64,000 bases of DNA from NCBI GenBank assembly GCA_905160935.1, contig CAJHZI010000459.1, forward strand, positions 580,001 through 644,000, given 5' to 3'. The notes under the pieces were generated by a model. The model saw only the letters and a program-made list of their open reading frames with translations, ran no database searches and was not told the DNA's origin. Origin of the DNA: Enchytraeus crypticus. Taxonomy: Eukaryota > Annelida > Clitellata > Enchytraeida > Enchytraeidae. Of the stretch, positions 10,769-22,111 are shown piece after piece. Position numbers and translations under genes: made by a program. Each line of letters opens with the position of its first letter. Positions within the stretch are counted from its first letter, which is position 1.

Positions 10769-13700
10769 CTGTATCATACACATAAACAAAGTGCATTAAA
10801 AAGAATTTTATTTTATGACTTTGCTACATCTCTATTAGAAATTATCAGGAATTTCTGACGTGTAATACTCATTTAGAGCTACTGATGGACTATTTTCCAT
10901 TGATATAATTAAATGGTAAAAATGTCCTTATATATATAGTTATAATATTGGGAAATCAGATCCTTGTGAAAGTCTTTCAGATAATCTATAGTAATATTTT
11001 TCGTTTATTATGAGACTTGACATAAGAAAATCGTTAATAAATGGTAACAGGAAATTAAGCAACTATTACTGATTAAAACACACTATTTGAACATAAATAG
11101 CTCATCAAAAAATAAATAAGTAAAAATTCAGTCCTAAGAGGCTCTTGCTAAAATTTCGAACAACTGATAAAGAATATAATGTGAAATTATAAATACATGT
11201 ACACTACATATTGATTATGATGGACATATCAAATGATTTCGAATAGTCTAAAATAATTTCATATAAGTAGTCATTTTAACAAATCAGATGTGCTACAAAA
11301 AGCAATCAGGAGAGTAGTGATGTATCCTGTAGGAATGAATATCAAATGGTTGTGCATGTAGGCTGGATATGGACATGCCGTATGTTTGTTGGTGAGCTAA
11401 ATATCTTCTTAACTAGGCTGGAGCCAGTGGCGATGCCGATAAGTTGCTCGACCTCGGATCTGTACGTGCGGGTTTCAAATCCTTGGCTAGCCCGTCACTG
11501 ACATCGCTTTCGAGTGAAGAAACTGACGTTAACATTAGCTTTTATTAGGCACTTCTTTGTTAAACTTGGAAATATATGAAGATCAGATATGAATAGTTGG
11601 TCACAAGGCACAGAAGGAAGCCTGTTATTAGGAATATGAAGTGTCACAACTGATGTGCATTGAGTGTTTACAGTTCGACTGTTGGTTGTGGATATTCTCC
11701 GTTTTAATTTTCATACAACAACAACAATACGATTAGAGTGTTACTGTTGTTCATGACAACATTGAACACTGTGAGACCAAATCAAAGCCGATGAGCAGAG
11801 TGAGGGGTTCAGAAACGGTGCGAGCAAAAATCCGGGTAATCAGTCCAAGGAAGGGAGGATACTAGCGAAATAGGGGCTTAAGTGTTGGTCTCAGGTAATG
11901 AAATTTTGGTGGATAGGAAAAGTCGAAGATGAAAGCTTTCAAACTTTCAACCGCCTATGAAATGAATGGGATAAAATTTGAGCGTTTTGTGTAGTTTCAT
12001 GTACTATAGCAACCATTCAGCGCTTTAGAGACTTACAGATAAGTCGTTAATAACAGATTTTTATAACAATAATAATAATATAATAATCGAAACATACGCG
12101 ATTTTGGAGAACATGCAAATACAGACAAACAATTTTCGTTTTTCCATCACTATATAAGCTACAATTATTAATTCAACATATCTTTTTACCTTCTTGCACT
12201 CTAGTCTCCGATATCGCTAAGTCCCTGCTACAGTTAGAGTTCAGATCGAGAGGACAATAGGCAGTGCAGGTCACGTTTCCTGTTACATTCATGACGGAAA
12301 TACTGACGTCTGTAAGCTCGTTGTTGTCTGAAACCACGTCACCATCAGAACTTCTCCAAACGAAAGTGCAGTCATTCGTCTCGTTAAAGCAAATCAGAGG
12401 TGAGTAAAATGAGTGAAATATCTTCCTTTCTGGAAAGGCTACAAAATAAATGTGACAATTGGCCTGCACAATAGTTGTGTTCAGCAGTTCATTCATGTAA
12501 AAATCACTTGCAGTTATCGAAAGCTGAACATTCGTCATCCAAAGATACTGGAATAGAAATGCTTCAACCATCTCTATAGATGATATCTTTTAAAATAAAT
12601 GTCTGAGTCATGTGTCCCATAACTTGTATGTAAATATGGGCACAGTTTATTAGACAATTATGTTCTACTTGATTCTGCAGGCTTTGAATACGATAGTATA
12701 TACTCTGTGTAACATGCATACAACAGCTTTAATCTGACACCTTAAAATTGAAAGCCTTGTCGTCAGATATCATAACAATTTCGTTAATTACTACTACTGA
12801 GATGGTTTATACATTCGATTTCAATATCAGCAAATATTTGAAGTCATTTTTGATAATTGAACAGAAATTTAATCAGATATATTTCTTAAAAGAAATCGAA
12901 GTCACAATATACGTACGCTTCACCAAAACTCTAGGAGACGTCCAGTCAACATAAAATTGACCTCTAATTGCTTTAGTAGAGCTCAGCTGAGGTGAAAATA
13001 TGAACAATGATTGATTTAATTTCTCTGACATCTGAATGCTCACAGATGAAATTAGGTTGTTTGAATTTCGAATGTGGGTTGAATCGTTTAATGTAATATT
13101 GCCTCCATCAGATTTACTTTCAAACCAAGTAGGGCTAATAAAAATTTGATTTAATCCAAAGAATCTCAGTGCACACGTTATTGTAATGTTAAAGATATCA
13201 GCACAGTCGTTGTGATAAAACCAGCCCGATTCCTTTATATTGGTTTCACATTCAGGGCCTCCTGCAAAAGATAGTAGAATAATATGAAACTTATTGTGTT
13301 GCCTGTAACTAGCCTATATTTGAGGCGCTGATGAATAATTTACCGGCACTGAATCAAAATGTCACTGAAACGGATTTTAATTAAAATCACCAGGTTTGTA
13401 TAAAATGGTGAGGGCCACATAGACAGGTATTATGTCTGTGAATCTAACACAGAAATAACAGGGAAATTTAGTAGATTCACGCTGAGTATTGCTGCCAACA
13501 GAATGCTTCGCCTTTGCGGCGTGTCTGCTTCAACCTACAACGAACTCATTGTGCTATCGGACTACATCTTTGTTTCTATGTATCTTTGGTAGATAGCAGA
13601 ATTCAAACAAAGAGAAAAGCTTTTAATCTCATATGAAACTGTTCAAAAAGAAAGAATGGCGGATGTGAAGAAGTTAAAGGGTTCACAATGTGGCAGGAAG

Positions 13701-16700
13701 AGAATTTCAGATATGTATAGCTTAGATAGCTTGCTGCGAGATGGAACGTTTGGTCACTAATTATCTCAGAAGACCTACCTTGGATCTAGTTGACGACTGC
13801 TTAGAGGTAGGCTGCCTCACATGTAGTAGGTCTAAATGACACACGTAAAGATTTAACGTTTTATAAGAGAGATAAGTTAGAATACCTCCATTAATTAAGG
13901 TAAGAGCATTACGTTTAATAGGTTTATTTACGTCTTGCCGAAAATAACAGAAAATTTAAATAAAATTAACTCTTTTGCTTTCATAACATTTTGGATTTTA
14001 TTTTATTCATTGACCTAGTTAGTAGATAGAATTAAAGGTTTTACTTTTCAATAGCCATTGAAGAAGCTTTGCTTTTAGAATTATGTAGATATTAGACTGT
14101 TGGATATGAACTGCTAATGATATCTTACCTATAACAGTGAGATAAACACTTTTGTACTGTCCTACGTCGTAACCAAATCCCATCTCATCATAACAAGTGT
14201 ACTCTCCAGCATCTCCATACGTCACGTTCTTAATTACCAGGTTGTAGCGCTCCACTATGAACAGACCACGAAACTGAGGTTGTAGTACACCGCGACCAAT
14301 GTAGACATCCTCTTCTCTGTCAGATCCCACTGTCAGTCTTGACCATTTCACTGCGTCTGAGAGACTTGTGTTACATCTCAGCTCTACTCTAGATCCCACC
14401 ACTGCAAAACCATCTTCTGGCTTCTTAGTAAGTGGCCCGAACACTGTAAAATAGTGCATAGTATGTTTCATGGATGAAAGAAAATGGATGAAAGGAGGAA
14501 ATGGAAAAGTATAGATACCAGTCATGGCCGAAGGAATTATAGAAGCTTAAACAGTGAACTTAGAAGAATTACAGAAAAAGCAAAAGATCATTGGTGGAGT
14601 GAAAAGTGTGATGATTTAGCAGAATATGATAGAAGAGGAAGGTCGGATCTATTATGCCAGGAAGTTAGGATATTAACAAGAACCGATAAGAAAAAGAAAG
14701 GGGATGCAAAGAACATTAGTATAATGGATAAAGATGGAAAAATGAAGTCAGAGCTGGAAGAAATAAAAGAAAGATGGAGAGAATATGTAGAGGAATTGTA
14801 TGATAAGGCTGGGAAAACAGTTCAAGAGGATTTTAAAATAGAAGAAGAAAATATCATAGAAGACGATAAAACGGGACCCGACTTAATGAAGGAAGAAATT
14901 TATTCTGCAATTAACAGTATGAAGAAGGGGAAGGCAGCCGGAATAGATGAAATCCCAGAATAGTAAATAATCGCATTCAGTCGAAAGCAGAGATGATACT
15001 GAGCAAGACACTATTTGGTTTTAGGAAAGGATGCGGCACAAGAGAAGCAATAGGAGTAATGCGGGTTCGTTGCGAAAGAAGCTTAGAATATGGAAATGAT
15101 GTTTTTGCATGCTTTGTATACTTCGAGAAGGCCTTTGACAGGATTGATTGGATAACGATGATGAATATCTTAAAAAGAATAGGAATTGACTGGAGAGATA
15201 TAAGCCTAATTTTGAACTTGTACATGAATCAAAAAGCAGTAAGCAAAATCCAACAAGAATACTCAGAAGAAGGTGAAATAGGACGTAGAGTAAGACAAGG
15301 TTGTAGCATTTCGCCGCAGCTGTTAAACAGTTCCGCTGAGGCAATGATGGATGAAGCCATGGAAGACTTGGAAGAAGGAATAAAAGTAGGAGGGAATTTG
15401 TTACATGATGTATGATTTGCAGATGACTAAGGAATGGTAGCGGGAAGCGAGATTGGATTGCAGAAGATAATGGTACGGCTTTAAGATATGGCTATAAGCT
15501 TAATATAAAAAAGACCAAAGGTTATGAGAGTGTCCACTAATAAAGTTGAAGTTAATATCACAATAAATGGTACGAAATTGGAACAGGTAAGGAGTTTCAA
15601 ATATTTGGGTCATACTATAACCGATGAGGGGAAATGTGAGACGGAAATATGCAGTAGGATTGCACAAGCAAAAGCGGACTTTGGTAGCAGAAAAGAACTA
15701 TTAATAAAAAGTCTAAAAAAGACACAAAGATAAAGACAGTGAAAACTTTGGTTTGGACCACGCTATTGTATGGATGTGACACATGGACCTTAAGGAAGGA
15801 AGATATTAGGAAACTGGAGGCATTGGAAATGTGGATTTGGAGAAGAATGGAGAGGATTAGCCGGACCCAAAAGGCTACAAATGAGGACGTTCTAGAGAGA
15901 GTTGGCACAGATAGAGAGTTGAAAAATGTATAAAGAATTAGGAAGAAGAGTTGGATAGGTCACATACTAAGGCGGGAAGGTCTATTAAAAGAGGTCATAG
16001 AAGGTAGAATGGTAGGAAAATAGGCAGGGCAGGCCGAGATTAGGTATGTTAGATGATTTAAAGACCCACTCATATATGGAAATGAAGAGGAAGGCGGAAG
16101 ACAGAGAAGAGTGGAGGCGTTATGTACCATGGACCTGACAGTAGGCAGTGCACTAAGAGAGAGAGTATGTTTCATAGTATATTTGATATAAAATCATGTC
16201 AATGACGTGGAAATGGACTGTATTCAAAACCAAAATTTATTGTTCCCGAAACTAAATATAACAGGGTATGCTAAACCGATATGGGCGTGGTTGTAAATTC
16301 GACTGCTGTAAATGGACCCGATATCAACTTGATCAAAAAGTTGCCTTAAATTCTATCTTTAGGATTCTGCGTAATTTACTATTTTAGAGATAAGCATATA
16401 GGCCCGCGAGTGTATTTCTTTAAAATTGCAACCTGAGTAAAATGATTTCAATAACAAGGTTCATACAATTGTCAATATACTGTAATTACTACTGACTCTA
16501 TTACCTCGCAGAGCTTAAGCTCTGTTGTGGTAACTCTCTTCCTGATTATTTGTTTTGTTTCTAAATATGCTGTTTACTTTTTTATTATGACATGTAACAT
16601 ATGAAAATGTTGCATAGTTATACATATATAAACCCGATTTTTACGCTATTTGTATTTCTTTTGATTCGTTTCAAAGTACCTTGGCTACTATATATCGAGT

Positions 16701-16897
16701 AAACTGAATGTTACAATGTGAAGCAGTGAGAATTTGATCTACTTGAATAGTGTTTATGAATATGTGTTATTTTATTTAAACGTAGCCTAGATTTGTTATT
16801 GCAAATTCTTGATTTATGTTGTATGTAGCTTACCTTTATCAACTGTCACAATAAGTAATACGGCGAGGAGGAGTGAATTACTTTTACTAATCATCAT
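10676..16897 (-). CDS. Ig receptor gene 1: single-pass membrane protein with V-type Ig domain
   Basis: Five exons, all joining in phase 1: 16834-16897 (signal peptide), 14129-14443 (V-type Ig), 12917-13261 and 12190-12573 (two further ectodomain modules), and 10676-10768 (transmembrane). All introns show GT...AG. The modelled product has about 400 residues with many N-glycosylation sequons in the second and third modules, as expected for a cell-surface receptor. Cytoplasmic exons should lie below 10676 but I did not find them, so the 3' end is open. A LINE-Y copy sits antisense in intron 1, about 40 bp from the V exon acceptor. The V exon is nearly duplicated at 45028-45342, while the other ectodomain exons are not. 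Ligand and function are unknown; an immune or allorecognition-type role is inference from architecture and divergence. Confidence 0.78.
11412..11548 (+). mobile_element. SINE-A copy in Ig gene 1 intron
   Basis: Antisense to the host gene. It has the GGAGCCAGTGGCGATG head, box B GGTTTCAAATCC and the tail GAAACTGACGTTAACATTAG. Confidence 0.85.
12190..12573 (-). CDS. Ig gene 1 exon 4: third ectodomain module
   Basis: The acceptor CATCTATAG and donor G|GTAAAA give a 384-bp phase 1-1 exon. It contains ANCHIYF, ICFNETNDCTFVW and NVTCTAYCPLDLN, so it is Cys-rich with several sequons. An alternative acceptor, TATTCCAG (exon start 12547), would be phase 0. The phase-1 site was preferred because all neighbouring junctions are phase 1. 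Confidence 0.65.
12917..13261 (-). CDS. Ig gene 1 exon 3: second ectodomain module
   Basis: The acceptor CTTTTGCAG and donor C|GTACGT give a 345-bp, phase 1-1 exon fully open in that frame. It contains Cys residues in PECETN, NDCAD and ITCALR, core-like Trp in PTWFES, and several N-x-S/T sequons. It is probably a divergent Ig-like domain. A GTGAAG site six bases earlier is an alternative donor but would break the phase pattern. Confidence 0.65.
14129..14443 (-). CDS. Ig gene 1 exon 2: V-type Ig domain
   Basis: The acceptor TTTACAG precedes 14443 and the donor G|GTAAGA follows 14129. The 315-bp exon is phase 1-1. It encodes a complete Ig fold: B-strand Cys in VELRCNTS, core Trp in VKWSRL, and the F-strand signature DAGEYTCYDE, followed by a YLTV G strand. 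The closest relative is the exon at 45028-45342 (about 14 differences in 104 residues). Confidence 0.9.
14484..16165 (+). pseudogene. LINE-Y, longest copy, internally deleted
   Basis: Non-LTR retrotransposon ORF2 remnant in Ig gene 1 intron 1. A linker region ends at KKGKAAGIDEIPE (about 14925-14960). A deletion of RT sequence then joins to LFGFRKGCGTREA, YFEKAFDRIDW (motif A, about 15120) and EIGRRVRQGCSISPQL. FADD is interrupted by a stop (15411-15430). The C-terminal part includes TLLYGCDTWTL (about 15760) and WIGHILRREGL (about 15950). The 3' end is TACCATGGACCTG-CAGTGCACTAAGAGAGAG. Several stops and frameshifts make it inactive. The clade (RTE-, L2- or Jockey-like) is not resolved. Confidence 0.88.
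16166..16833. other. Remainder of Ig gene 1 intron 1
   Basis: No exon or repeat recognised between the LINE-Y 3' end and the signal-peptide exon. Confidence 0.4.
16834..16897 (-). CDS. Ig gene 1 exon 1: signal peptide
   Basis: ATG ATG start at 16892-16897. It encodes a short polar N-terminus, then a hydrophobic core NSLLLAVLLIVTV, ending DK plus one base at the donor G|GTAAGC (16828-16833). The length and hydrophobic profile fit a secretory signal peptide. Phase 1 matches the V exon. Confidence 0.75.
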
Positions 16898-17455
16898 TCT
16901 TTTTAATATTTTCTTGTCATTTAAAACTTGGCTGTAGATGTGTTTAATTTAACTAGATTGTTTCGATATTTCTTAATACACTTTGAAGCGATGATGAACT
17001 AACATTGGCTTTTTTAACCATCAAATACATCGAATACAGAAATTTTCTGTTTAACATAGATTGTGTAGCTATGTGTGACGCTTAAGAACTTTTGAAAGTA
17101 AAAGTCATCGAGTACTTAAGTATTAGGTTAAATAACAAAAGCCACTCTAAACCACTTATACCTAATCATAATTTTTAGAGATGACAACGGGCGTGTTCCA
17201 TATAGGACTCGCTAGCCTTTTCTTAAATTCTGCAAAATAAAATCAGTTTTTGCGTGATTTAGAAATTTAAACTCATTTTACTCAGATATCGGAAGGCATT
17301 TGTTTTATGAGTAAATCATATGTAATTGGCCAATTCTGTTGTCTGTCTGTAGTAACGCAGTTTAGCATAAAGCCATATTTATAATTCCTTAATCGCGAAA
17401 TTAATTACAGCTGAGTCATTTGACGAGTAAACATTTATGGCTAGTTAATACATGT
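16898..17455. promoter_or_regulatory. Upstream flank of Ig gene 1 (putative promoter region)
   Basis: The sequence 5' of the signal-peptide exon on the minus strand. I see no convincing TATA box or initiator, and no other gene. Called only by position. Confidence 0.25.
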
Positions 17456-17760
17456 ATTTAAATGTCAGGTAAGTCAGGTGTGTCAAGTGAGTCAGGTGTG
17501 TCGAGTGTGTTATTTGCTTCGGGTGTGTCAGGTTTGTCATGCGATTCAGGTGTGTCAGGTGTGAAAGGAATAGTCAGTTGTCAGGTTTCAATTTATGTCA
17601 GATAACTAAGGTTTGTTAGGAATAATCAGATGAGTCAGATAAGTAATCTTTGACAGGTATGTCCAATGATTCAACTGCGTCAGATGAGTCAGGTGAGTCA
17701 GGTGAGTCAGCCGTGTCAGGCTTTTTACGTATACTAGGAATTGTCAGGTATCAGGTCTAT
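17456..17760. repeat. Degenerate GTCAGG(T/G)GT repeat, left block
   Basis: An irregular short repeat built on GTCAGGTGTGTCAGGTAT-like words. The same repeat resumes at 18313 after a LINE-Y fragment. Confidence 0.85.
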
Positions 17761-17869
17761 CCAGTGTTTGGGATATGTTGTGTGATTCTGGTTTAATTGG
17801 AATAGTTATACTAGAATAATAGTAGAATAATAAAATTAGTTAGGAATATTAGCAAAAGTCATTAAGAAA

Positions 17870-18312
17870 ATACCCAAATATTGATATTGTGAAATCATTG
17901 GTGTGGTCGACGCCTCTATATGGATGTGAAACGTGGACATTTAAAGAAAGAATATCTCAGGAAACTAGAGGTATTGAAAATGTGTTTATGGAAAAGAACG
18001 GAAAATATTTGTTGGAGTGACAAAATAACAAATGAAGAAGTTCTTGAAAGAGTCGGTACAGATAGACAGTAACTAAATGTGAAAAGAAATAGAAAGAAAA
18101 GCTGGATAGGATATCATGAGGGGATGGTTTGCTGAAGGATATCATAGAAGGAGGAATGAAAGGGAAAAGAGTTAGGGGAAGATCGATATGGGATGTTGGA
18201 TGATCTGATAACATATTCATATATTGAGATGAAGGCTGAGGATAGAATTGGTTGGTAGAGTTATATGCCTTGGACCTGCCGTTAGACAGTTCACGGGAAG
18301 AATGAATTGTAA
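17870..18312 (+). mobile_element. LINE-Y 3' fragment inside the GTCAGG repeat
   Basis: Corresponds to the YGCETWTF, WIGHI-like and 3' tail region of LINE-Y, with stops. It ends TTGGACCTGCCGTTAGACAG. GTCAGG repeat DNA lies on both sides, so it appears to have inserted into, or been amplified with, the repeat. Confidence 0.75.
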
Positions 18313-18728
18313 GGTAAGTCAACTGAGTAACGTAGGCTACATCAGAAGCGTCAGGTGTTTCAGTAGAGTCAGGTTTGTCTAGCTTTTCAGGTTTGTCAGT
18401 TATGTAAGGTGTGTCAGGTATGTCAGGAATGTAAGGTCTGTCAGATATGTCAGGTATGTAGGGTGTGTCAGGTATGTCTGGTATGTAAGGTGTGTCAGGT
18501 ATGTCAGCTATATAAGGTATGTCAGGTATGTAAGGTGTGTCAGGTATGTCTGGTGATTCGGGGTGCGTTATGAATAATTAGGTGAGTCACGTGAGTAAGG
18601 TATGTCATGTGTGTAGTGTGAGTCAGGCCAGTCAGGTTTGTTGGGGTTTTCAGGTGTGTCAGGATAGTCAGATGTGTCAAGTGAATCAGATATGTCAGTA
18701 AGATGTGTCTGGTGTGGCAGGTAAGTCT
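18313..18728. repeat. Degenerate GTCAGG repeat, right block
   Basis: Continuation of the repeat at 17456-17760. More regular in the middle, with TATGTCAGGTATGTAAGGTG words of about 30-bp higher-order spacing. Confidence 0.85.
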
Positions 18729-18944
18729 ATTTTATGTATATGAATATTCATAAATTGATATTGTGAGAGTTGTTCGGTACATTGGTAGTATGTCCTCCTT
18801 AGGATTGAGAGCTTGGATTTCAAATCCAGGTTCAGTTAAATTTGACCTTTTATTTCAAGATATGTGCAGTTTTGCGCACTGATATATAACGTTTATTTAT
18901 TTTTAGTCATTTTACAATTTGCAGTATATGGTGAAATCTATCTC

Positions 18945-19055
18945 TACCGATATCTTTCTCTTTTTCTATCTCTCTATCTCTCTCATTCTATCTCTTTCTC
19001 ACTCTCTCTCACTCTCTCTCACTTTATCTCTCTCTCTCTCTCTCTCTCTCTATTA
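18945..19055. repeat. (CT)n tract
   Basis: Pyrimidine-rich microsatellite, mainly TCTCTC with TATCTC variants. Confidence 0.9.
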
Positions 19056-19326
19056 ATATTATTTCGATTTCTTAATTAAAATGTAATCTCAATGAGACTT
19101 AATTTCTTTTAAATACATGCTCAAATAATACTTTATGCTCTAATATAGACCTAATTACAAATTTTGCTTACTTCTACAAAAATCTTGAACTAGTAACTTG
19201 TAACTTGTACATGTACTTGTAAATAGAACATTTAGAGTTTTAAGATTTAGGCACTTATCCTAACTAGCTTTCAACAGTTACTGTCAAAAATATCTTCAGG
19301 CATTTACATGATCGTTAAGTATAGAG

Positions 19327-19772
19327 CAGTGATATTTCCGTTAATGGTAATAGAAATTAGAACGGAAATTATTGATCTCCGTTAACGATAACGGAAATTG
19401 AGAGTAGAAATTATTTTAAGAATAGAAATAGAATAGAAATAGAAATTTCAGTGTCCTGAATAAAATAGTAACTTGAAAGGAAATTTTATAAGAACGGAAA
19501 TTGTGATAATAGATTTTTATAAATGATGATTTCAATTAAATGCCTCTTTATCTAATGTCATGAGCAGCAATTATACTGATGCGTTGCTCTTTTGGAAGAC
19601 AATAGAGCAGTGTAAAATAGATTAGCAGATATCAGTTGAAGATCTGATACCGGCATCCCAAACCTATGTAAAAAGAGTTTTCTCTCAATGTGGCTTGTTA
19701 ACAGCTGGTAGTCAGAACAGGCTTCAGAAAAATCTGGAAAAGCGAATTTTATCTGAAACTTAACAGATAGAA

Positions 19773-19805
<33 letters not shown>

Positions 19806-20598
19806 GAGAGAGAACAATGTTTTTCAAAAAACTCAAATATGAAATAACACACACTAGGCAGTCAAAGATGTAATAAAACCCTATGTAGTTGACCACCCAT
19901 CATGCATATAAAAAATACAAACTAAAACAATATGCAAACTAAAAATGAAACAGCAAATCATATAAATATCGACTCAAAGAAATAAACGCAATGTGCACAA
20001 CTTTACATATAAACATGCACATACATACACAATTATACTTGCTCATACATGCATATATATATGTATGTGCATGAATGTGCATAACAGAAATATGCCTTGA
20101 AAAAATTCATTTGAACGTTATGTTGTTTTATGAAATTTCTAATTTCACTTGATATGTAACTTTTATTCTGTTTAAAATCTGAAACCAATCCGACTTGCAT
20201 CCTCCAACAGACTTAGAATTCTGTCATTTCCTGGTTACTGAACTGTATATAACTTGCGAAAAATGTGTAAGAATTAATGGCCCTACATTTTGGAACTAAA
20301 CTTGACAAAATGAACTCTTTAGTTTTGCTACTTACTTTTGAATGGCATATTCGCAATTTCCAATTGAATAATTGGGATGAAAAAGGTAATAGAACTTAAT
20401 ATAAAACATAGAAATAGAAATTATTGTCCATAATAGAATAGTAATAGAAATTGGAAATTATTTTAGAACTGAAATTAGAATAGTAATAGAAATTATAAGT
20501 TATTTTAGAACTGCAATTAGAATAGTAATAGAAATTATGATCCTAGAATAGAATAGTAATAGAAATCCGAAATTAATTTGTGTACTGAAATAACACTG
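19327..20598. mobile_element. hAT-like non-autonomous transposon with perfect 8-bp TSD
   Basis: The termini CAGTGATATTTCCG (left) and CAGTGTTATTTCAG (right, reverse-complemented) match at 12 of 14 positions. They are flanked by identical 8-bp duplications GTATAGAG at 19319-19326 and 20599-20606, the hAT signature. Length is 1272 bp. Both subterminal regions carry many AATAGAAATT/GAAATTATTTTA words. No transposase is present. The centre holds a (GA)n tract, a short exon-like open frame (19558-19760, minus) and a 100-bp block (about 19815-19930) resembling introns of Ig gene 2. Confidence 0.85.
19558..19760 (-). CDS. Exon-like 65-residue open frame inside the hAT element
   Basis: Preceded on the minus strand by a pyrimidine tract and GTTAAGTTTCAG, then open for about 65 codons (contains ACSDYQLLTSHIERKLFLHR) to TGA at 19558-19560. 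I recognise no domain. The position next to intron-like sequence shared with 40860-40980 and 41530-41660 suggests a captured gene fragment, but chance is not excluded. Confidence 0.25.
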
Positions 20599-20606
20599 GT
20601 ATAGAG

Positions 20607-21224
20607 TAATAATATTAATATATTCGTTTATTGGCGTTCAGTCTGACAACCGTAGAAAGTTACAGCACAGACATTCCAACAGACACAGCATAACAAATTA
20701 CAGATATAGCATAAACAGTTAATAGGCTAGATATAAGAGAGATAAGACTAAAAATTGTTTTCGCTAACATTTACCACATGAATATTACAGCAGTGATTGA
20801 ACAGTATTCTTAACTTTAACTCGATTTCCCATAAAAAAAATTATTTGATCTAAAACTTCGTAAAAGTTGCACCTTTATCCTTTTAGACAATATAGAAACC
20901 ATTAAATATTTTCAGAAACTTTAAATTTCCTATGTTATTTATAAATTAATATTCACAGTCATTAAAACTAAATTGCGCCAGTTAGGATGTAAAATTATTC
21001 TCCGAAGATACTTTGCTTATTTAAATTATTTAGTTAGAGAAATTAGTAAAAGCAGCAGGGATTGTTATATTCTTATGTTAATATATGACATTCATTTCAA
21101 GCGTTAATTTAACGATATTAACTAGCGAATCTATTTGAATGCAAAACATATCAAGAATTGAAATATATGATAAAGGTCAACTCTGACATTTACGTGGTCG
21201 TAATTATTATGTTTGAAACATCCA
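20607..21224. other. Unassigned AT-rich stretch
   Basis: A possible inverted LINE 3' tail near 20615-20720 (TTTATTGGCGTTCAG-type). Otherwise nothing recognised. Confidence 0.35.
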
Positions 21225-21599
21225 ATCATTTACTATTATTAGTAGGCCTATTATCACACCATCCCAAGATAAAGGCTACAGAATAAAGAATAGGTAAAGA
21301 ATAGCCTTTGAGAATGGATTGAAAATTGTTGATCTACGGAGTGTGAAAGCAAACTCTGAGTACGAATATTTCCCTTAAACCTTCCACTTTGCGGTGAACT
21401 ATTGGGACAAACATAGGCTACATGTATTATTCAAACCTGTATAGCCGTACACTCGATAACGTCACTCTCGTAATCAGAGCACAGATTTGAAAAACTGCTT
21501 CATTGCAATATGTCGATCGATTGCATACTCAATTTCGTAAGTTCCTTGGTCATCTCTTAATGGTCTTTTAAATCAAAACTTTCATTATACATTTATCAG

Positions 21600-21800
21600 C
21601 TGTCTATCTGTACCAAGTCTCTCCAGAACTTCCTCATTTGTAACCTTTCTAGTCCAGCTACTCCTCTCCATTCGTAGCCAAATCCACGCTTCCAATGCCT
21701 CCAGTTTCATAATATCTTCCTTCCTTAACATGGATATTAAGAAGGAAGATATTAGGAAACTGGAGGCATTGGAATTGTGGATTTGGGGAAGAATGGATTC
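21600..21800. repeat. Inverted pair of LINE-Y fragments (hairpin)
   Basis: A minus-strand LINE-Y piece (21600-21727) meets a plus-strand piece (21739-21796). The arms 21667-21726 and 21739-21796 are complementary with few mismatches around a loop of about 12 bp, including CAATGCCTCCAGTTTC / GAAACTGGAGGCATTG. Confidence 0.85.
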
Positions 21801-22111
21801 TTAGATACCAGTTCGCACTCTGAAATATATATTTTGCTTTATTTTTCGAATCAATATTAATTTGGTTACTTGTTTAAATTATAATTTAAGAATTGTTTTA
21901 TTAAGTTTTAGCATGGTAGTACATGTGTGACTACATATAATTTTTTGTTACTTCTGTAATTAATTAATCACTATCAAGATTATCAAATAAACGATATGAT
22001 AGTGTTAAAAAACATAATATTGAATTAACGCATTTCTGAAACCAATCCTATGATACCGCGGCCAATTGGTCTCTTCGCTATTGAAATGTGCAGGCAGGAT
22101 CCATGAAAAGA
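21801..22111. other. Unassigned stretch
   Basis: No gene or repeat recognised. Confidence 0.35.

Noticed and set aside
12748-12954. 68-codon plus-strand frame
   Set aside because: It overlaps the end of Ig gene 1 exon 3 antisense and its intron; the minus-strand exon is clearly better supported.
13490-13760. Possible LINE fragment (AANRMLRLCGVSASTYNEL-like reading)
   Set aside because: It resembles a region of some LINE ORF2 proteins, but only over about 25 residues and without neighbouring motifs; too weak to call.
15021-15908. Minus-strand frames of 107 and 97 codons
   Set aside because: Antisense shadows of the LINE-Y reverse-transcriptase region.
18775-18850. tRNA-like sequence with TGGTAGTATG and TTCAAATCC
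   Set aside because: Spacing and pairing do not make a convincing tRNA, and no second copy was seen; possibly a SINE remnant but unsupported.
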